This document shows, piece by piece, positions 61,523 through 64,000 of a stretch of DNA of 64,000 bases. Numbering within the stretch: position 1 is the stretch's first letter; every line of letters begins with the position of its first letter. Origin of the DNA: Stieleria magnilauensis (lineage in GTDB: Bacteria > Planctomycetota > Planctomycetia > Pirellulales > Pirellulaceae); contig CP036432.1 of NCBI GenBank assembly GCA_007753675.1, positions 7,566,233-7,630,232 on the forward strand, read 5' to 3'. The notes under the pieces were generated by a model that saw nothing but the letters and a program-made list of their open reading frames with translations, was not told where the DNA came from and did not search any database. The position numbers were made by a program, and so were the translations under genes.

Positions 61523-63673
61523 TTACTGAATCTCTAGTGTGATCAAACTCATCGGGACGTAGACGGTAAAATCTCGGGCGGCGACCTGTTTTTTGATCGC
61601 TTCGATCCGCTTGTCCGTTTCCGCGATCGCCTTGTCGATTTCTGCATGATCGCCGGAGCGGTCGGGATCGGCTCGGATGGTTTTCAGGGTGTCGCGGTAC
61701 TGGGTTTCGCGCGCCAGTGCCTGCGGGTTGACGGAGAACTTGACCTTCGTTTCGCCCTGGCCCCAGAACGAGTAGCTGCCGACGGCGGTGTTGTTTTTTA
61801 CATCGATCGTCCACTCGGCTTCCGATTTGTCTTTGGCGATCGTCAGGTCACCGGCGCTGACGCCCGGTGGCAGGTGTTGAGCCCTCAAGACGACGGCCTC
61901 GGATGCTCCCTCGCGACGTGTCACCTTGATGGGGACCGTGACCTTGGTTCCCTTTTTCGCCACCACCACGTCCTGACTGGCGGGGGCGATGCTGAGCGGA
62001 CAGGTGTCGAGATCGGATGACGCGACCTTCAATGGATCGGTCAAACGCGTGTGTGCGGTGGGGCGATAGCCGTCTTGTTGCCAGATCACCGATGCCGCCT
62101 GCGCCTGTCGCGTTTCGCTTTGCCCGTCACGGGTGACTTCGCCGACCACTTGCAAGGGACTGTGTTGGGTCGGTGCCTGGTCCGTCGCGGTGATCACCAA
62201 GTCGGTGTGGTTTTGGTTGGCCGCGATCCAGGCGGGACGACAAACCAGTCCGGGAGGCAACTGGGGAATCGAAACCTGAATCGGCGCCGACATCTGGTTC
62301 CGGATCACGAAGACACGAATCGTCGTCGCCCCGCCGCGCATCAGATGCGTTCCCGAAGGTTGAGACGTCTTGGGGTCTTTGTGGAGATAGACGTGATAGG
62401 CCAGCAGTTGCCAATCCTGGTGGGGTGGGCCGATGGCAAGTTGATACCGCTGGCGTTCGCCGAGTGATTGGCCCGTGTCCAAGTCGGCGACCGTGATTCG
62501 ATAGTCGCCGTCTTCGGGTGGTTGGAAACGCAGCACGGGATCACCCGTGGCAAATCGGATGACGGAGTCCGACAGATTGGGGCCGTCTTCGGCGGTTGCG
62601 ACCCGTTGCCAGGTCTGCGTTCCCGCTGCGTCGACCAGCGATCGATCGATGATCAACCGCGCATCGGTCGGCTGGCCGATCCGATCGGACACCACTTCGA
62701 TGAAGACCGGTTGGCCCTTGGACAACTTGCAAAGGTATTGATCGGTGTCGCTGGCCGAATCAAAGTCGGCTTCCACACACGCCGGGACCGTCAGTTCGAT
62801 GGGGACATCGGTTTCGTCGACTTCGACCGTATCCCGCGTCACCACGCTGACTGATTTGGGGAACTCGGGTTGCAAGTCGGGCTGTGTCTGGATGCCTTCG
62901 GTCACCAGCAAACCGTAGGGATAGGCTGCACCGCCCCGGAACAATGCGTCGTGCACTGCGACGGTCAACGGGCCGTTGTCGGTTGCCGTCAGCGTGAGTT
63001 GCATGTCCGAATGGTCGCTGCCGATCGCACTTTCCAGCGTTTGCCCCTTGGCATCGGCGACCGAGACGGCGCCGATCAGCTGGGAATCGATGGCTTGTGC
63101 GATCACCCGAATGCTGTATTGCTTGCCGGCGACTGCGTCGAACGCATAGAAATCTCGTCGCTGTGGCGAAACGCGCCGGCAATGCGTTTGTCCAAGTTCC
63201 AGGGCAGTTGCCGTCGACGGATCGGTGCCCACCGAGGGGACGATGCGAATCTCTTTTTGAACGACAATCGAGCGCGGATTGGAGATCCCGAAGCGGCCAA
63301 CCGCGCGGACTTCATAGCGTCCTACGGGAACGTCGGGGGCGACCGTCACACTGAAGCTTCCGTAACGCGGTGCTTCGATCTTGGTCAACGGTCTGGCCGG
63401 GCCGCTCAACAAGGTCGCCGTGATGCCCGGATGCGAGAAAACAAGCTCGCGAACCTCTTCCGTGTTTGCACCTTCGGCGATAGTGACCTCGTACGATGCT
63501 CCGGGGGCAAAGAACGATTGGGAAAGCGCCCGGAGTCCGATCACGGGCAACTGTGCATCAACGTTGCCGCCTGCCATGCAGATCATGGCGAGCAGGGCGA
63601 CCAACACACGGCAAACGTAAGGCCGGTCGCCGCGCGACCGATCGGCGAAAAAAGGATTGGATGGGTGGGGCAT
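61523..63673 (-). CDS. secreted PPC-domain protein
   Basis: 716 residues. N-terminus has a hydrophobic signal-like part (VCRVLVALLAMICMAGGNVDA). Bacterial pre-peptidase C-terminal (PPC) beta-sandwich domains are visible at about 150-260 (RDFYAFDAVAGKQYSIRVI) and 295-410 (ASDTDQYLCKLSKGQPVFIEV, DYRITVADL). A C-terminal part includes another beta domain and ends with a helical stretch. No enzyme motif. Its ATG overlaps the stop of the DUF1553 gene by one base (TGATG). The trio DUF1553, PPC and cytochrome/WD40 is typical of planctomycete polysaccharide-related clusters. Confidence 0.85.
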   Translation of the reverse strand: MPHPSNPFFADRSRGDRPYVCRVLVALLAMICMAGGNVDAQLPVIGLRALSQSFFAPGASYEVTIAEGANTEEVRELVFSHPGITATLLSGPARPLTKIEAPRYGSFSVTVAPDVPVGRYEVRAVGRFGISNPRSIVVQKEIRIVPSVGTDPSTATALELGQTHCRRVSPQRRDFYAFDAVAGKQYSIRVIAQAIDSQLIGAVSVADAKGQTLESAIGSDHSDMQLTLTATDNGPLTVAVHDALFRGGAAYPYGLLVTEGIQTQPDLQPEFPKSVSVVTRDTVEVDETDVPIELTVPACVEADFDSASDTDQYLCKLSKGQPVFIEVVSDRIGQPTDARLIIDRSLVDAAGTQTWQRVATAEDGPNLSDSVIRFATGDPVLRFQPPEDGDYRITVADLDTGQSLGERQRYQLAIGPPHQDWQLLAYHVYLHKDPKTSQPSGTHLMRGGATTIRVFVIRNQMSAPIQVSIPQLPPGLVCRPAWIAANQNHTDLVITATDQAPTQHSPLQVVGEVTRDGQSETRQAQAASVIWQQDGYRPTAHTRLTDPLKVASSDLDTCPLSIAPASQDVVVAKKGTKVTVPIKVTRREGASEAVVLRAQHLPPGVSAGDLTIAKDKSEAEWTIDVKNNTAVGSYSFWGQGETKVKFSVNPQALARETQYRDTLKTIRADPDRSGDHAEIDKAIAETDKRIEAIKKQVAARDFTVYVPMSLITLEIQ

Positions 63674-64000
63674 CAGTGGTTGAACAAAAACTCTTTGGAG
63701 TTCACTAAGGCCCAGATCAAATCTTCCCAGGGCTCTTTTTGATTCTCGCGTTCCCCCAGATAGCTCAGCGTCGACTTGAGTTCTCCGTCGTTCGGTTCGC
63801 GGCTCAACGCCAGCTTGTACAGTTCTCGAATCTTGGCTTCGATCGGCCGTGAAGTGTCGGCGGCAAACGCGGCGGCTCGTCCCTGGTCATGCGTCAGCTT
63901 TTTCTGCATCTCTTCTGAATTGAGCAGGTGCAGACTTTGCGCAAGATTCGCCTCCGAGGATCGCTCGCACTCGCAGGCCGTCTTCGAATCGGGCTGACCA
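63673..64000 (-). CDS. DUF1553 (PSD1) domain protein, C-terminal end only
   Basis: The frame is open to the right window edge; 108 codons seen, 5' end missing. The motif TACECERSSEANLAQSLHLLNSEE is the C-terminal block of the planctomycete DUF1549/DUF1553 proteins, normally 700-1100 residues and often carrying a planctomycete cytochrome at the N-terminus. RELYKLALSREPNDGEL is the final helix pair. It overlaps the PPC gene by one base and is probably first in that operon. Confidence 0.9.
   Translation of the reverse strand, partial: GQPDSKTACECERSSEANLAQSLHLLNSEEMQKKLTHDQGRAAAFAADTSRPIEAKIRELYKLALSREPNDGELKSTLSYLGERENQKEPWEDLIWALVNSKEFLFNH

Overview
The window reads as a chromosomal segment of a marine-type planctomycete, most likely family Pirellulaceae (Rhodopirellula / Rubripirellula / Stieleria group). 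The evidence is the gene content: several very large secreted proteins of the PVC membrane-bound-dehydrogenase plus c-type-cytochrome type, a planctomycete-type cytochrome fused to WD40 propellers, the C-terminus of a DUF1553 protein followed by a PPC-domain protein, a DUF1559 pilin-like protein, a cysteine-type sulfatase, a PmoA-like protein, a membrane-anchored Ser/Thr kinase and a GC-rich background. No rRNA, tRNA, CRISPR array or prophage was seen.

Layout. 1-3.2 kb: TPR-AAA ATPase (runs off the left edge) with a 44-residue membrane protein, pyrD, and a small unknown. 3.3-8.1 kb: CBM9-like secreted protein, sulfatase + PmoA-like pair, aldo/keto reductase, 80-bp repeats. 8.1-15.2 kb: lipoprotein, zinc-ribbon protein, cytochrome c'-like protein, then a HEAT/cytochrome protein, an NPCBM/dehydrogenase reading frame and a ThuA gene; the last two are joined across a run of ten A residues and are probably one gene needing a frameshift. 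15-20.7 kb: two heptamer arrays, a four-helix-bundle protein, then a tight run of FAD/Fe-S oxidase, MoaD, MoaE and cysteine desulfurase. 20.8-27 kb: a candidate repeat element, a 1243-residue SGNH/dehydrogenase/cytochrome protein, a zinc metallopeptidase lacking its catalytic core, and a YdcF-like membrane protein. 27.5-31 kb: orphan NarL-type response regulator, then guanine deaminase and DNA polymerase IV overlapping by 4 bp. 31-39 kb: large secretin, lipoprotein, voltage-gated-type K+ channel with a zinc-ribbon tail, PQQ-like propeller lipoprotein, Nudix protein. 39.07-41.06 kb: complete IS1182-type insertion sequence sitting inside a palindromic repeat, with 16-bp terminal inverted repeats and a 4-bp target duplication. 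41.5-50 kb: IscS-type desulfurase, a pair of secreted redox proteins (one with a pseudo-SGNH domain, the other HEAT-blue copper-cytochrome c), a Ser/Thr kinase. 50-58 kb: small lipoprotein, aldose epimerase, zinc alcohol dehydrogenase, EamA transporter, His-rich lipoprotein, DUF1559 protein, GNAT acetyltransferase, Tat-exported Gfo/Idh/MocA oxidoreductase. 58-64 kb: WD40/coiled-coil cytochrome, PPC protein, DUF1553 protein (cut by the right edge).

The common theme is periplasmic processing of polysaccharides and sugars and transfer of electrons to c-type haem or copper centres: sulfatase, CBM9, ThuA, PmoA-like, aldose epimerase, Gfo/Idh/MocA, sugar-dehydrogenase-like propellers and their cytochromes. 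The dehydrogenase propeller and haem domain occur in three arrangements here (all in one protein; split with a HEAT-cytochrome; split with a blue-copper-cytochrome).

Non-coding DNA is dense in short palindromic and tandem repeats of at least five families. The best leads are the A10 frameshift site, the catalytically gutted metallopeptidase, the SGNH domain whose nucleophile Ser is Ala, the IS-in-palindrome insertion, and the unexplained element at 20.8-21.3 kb.
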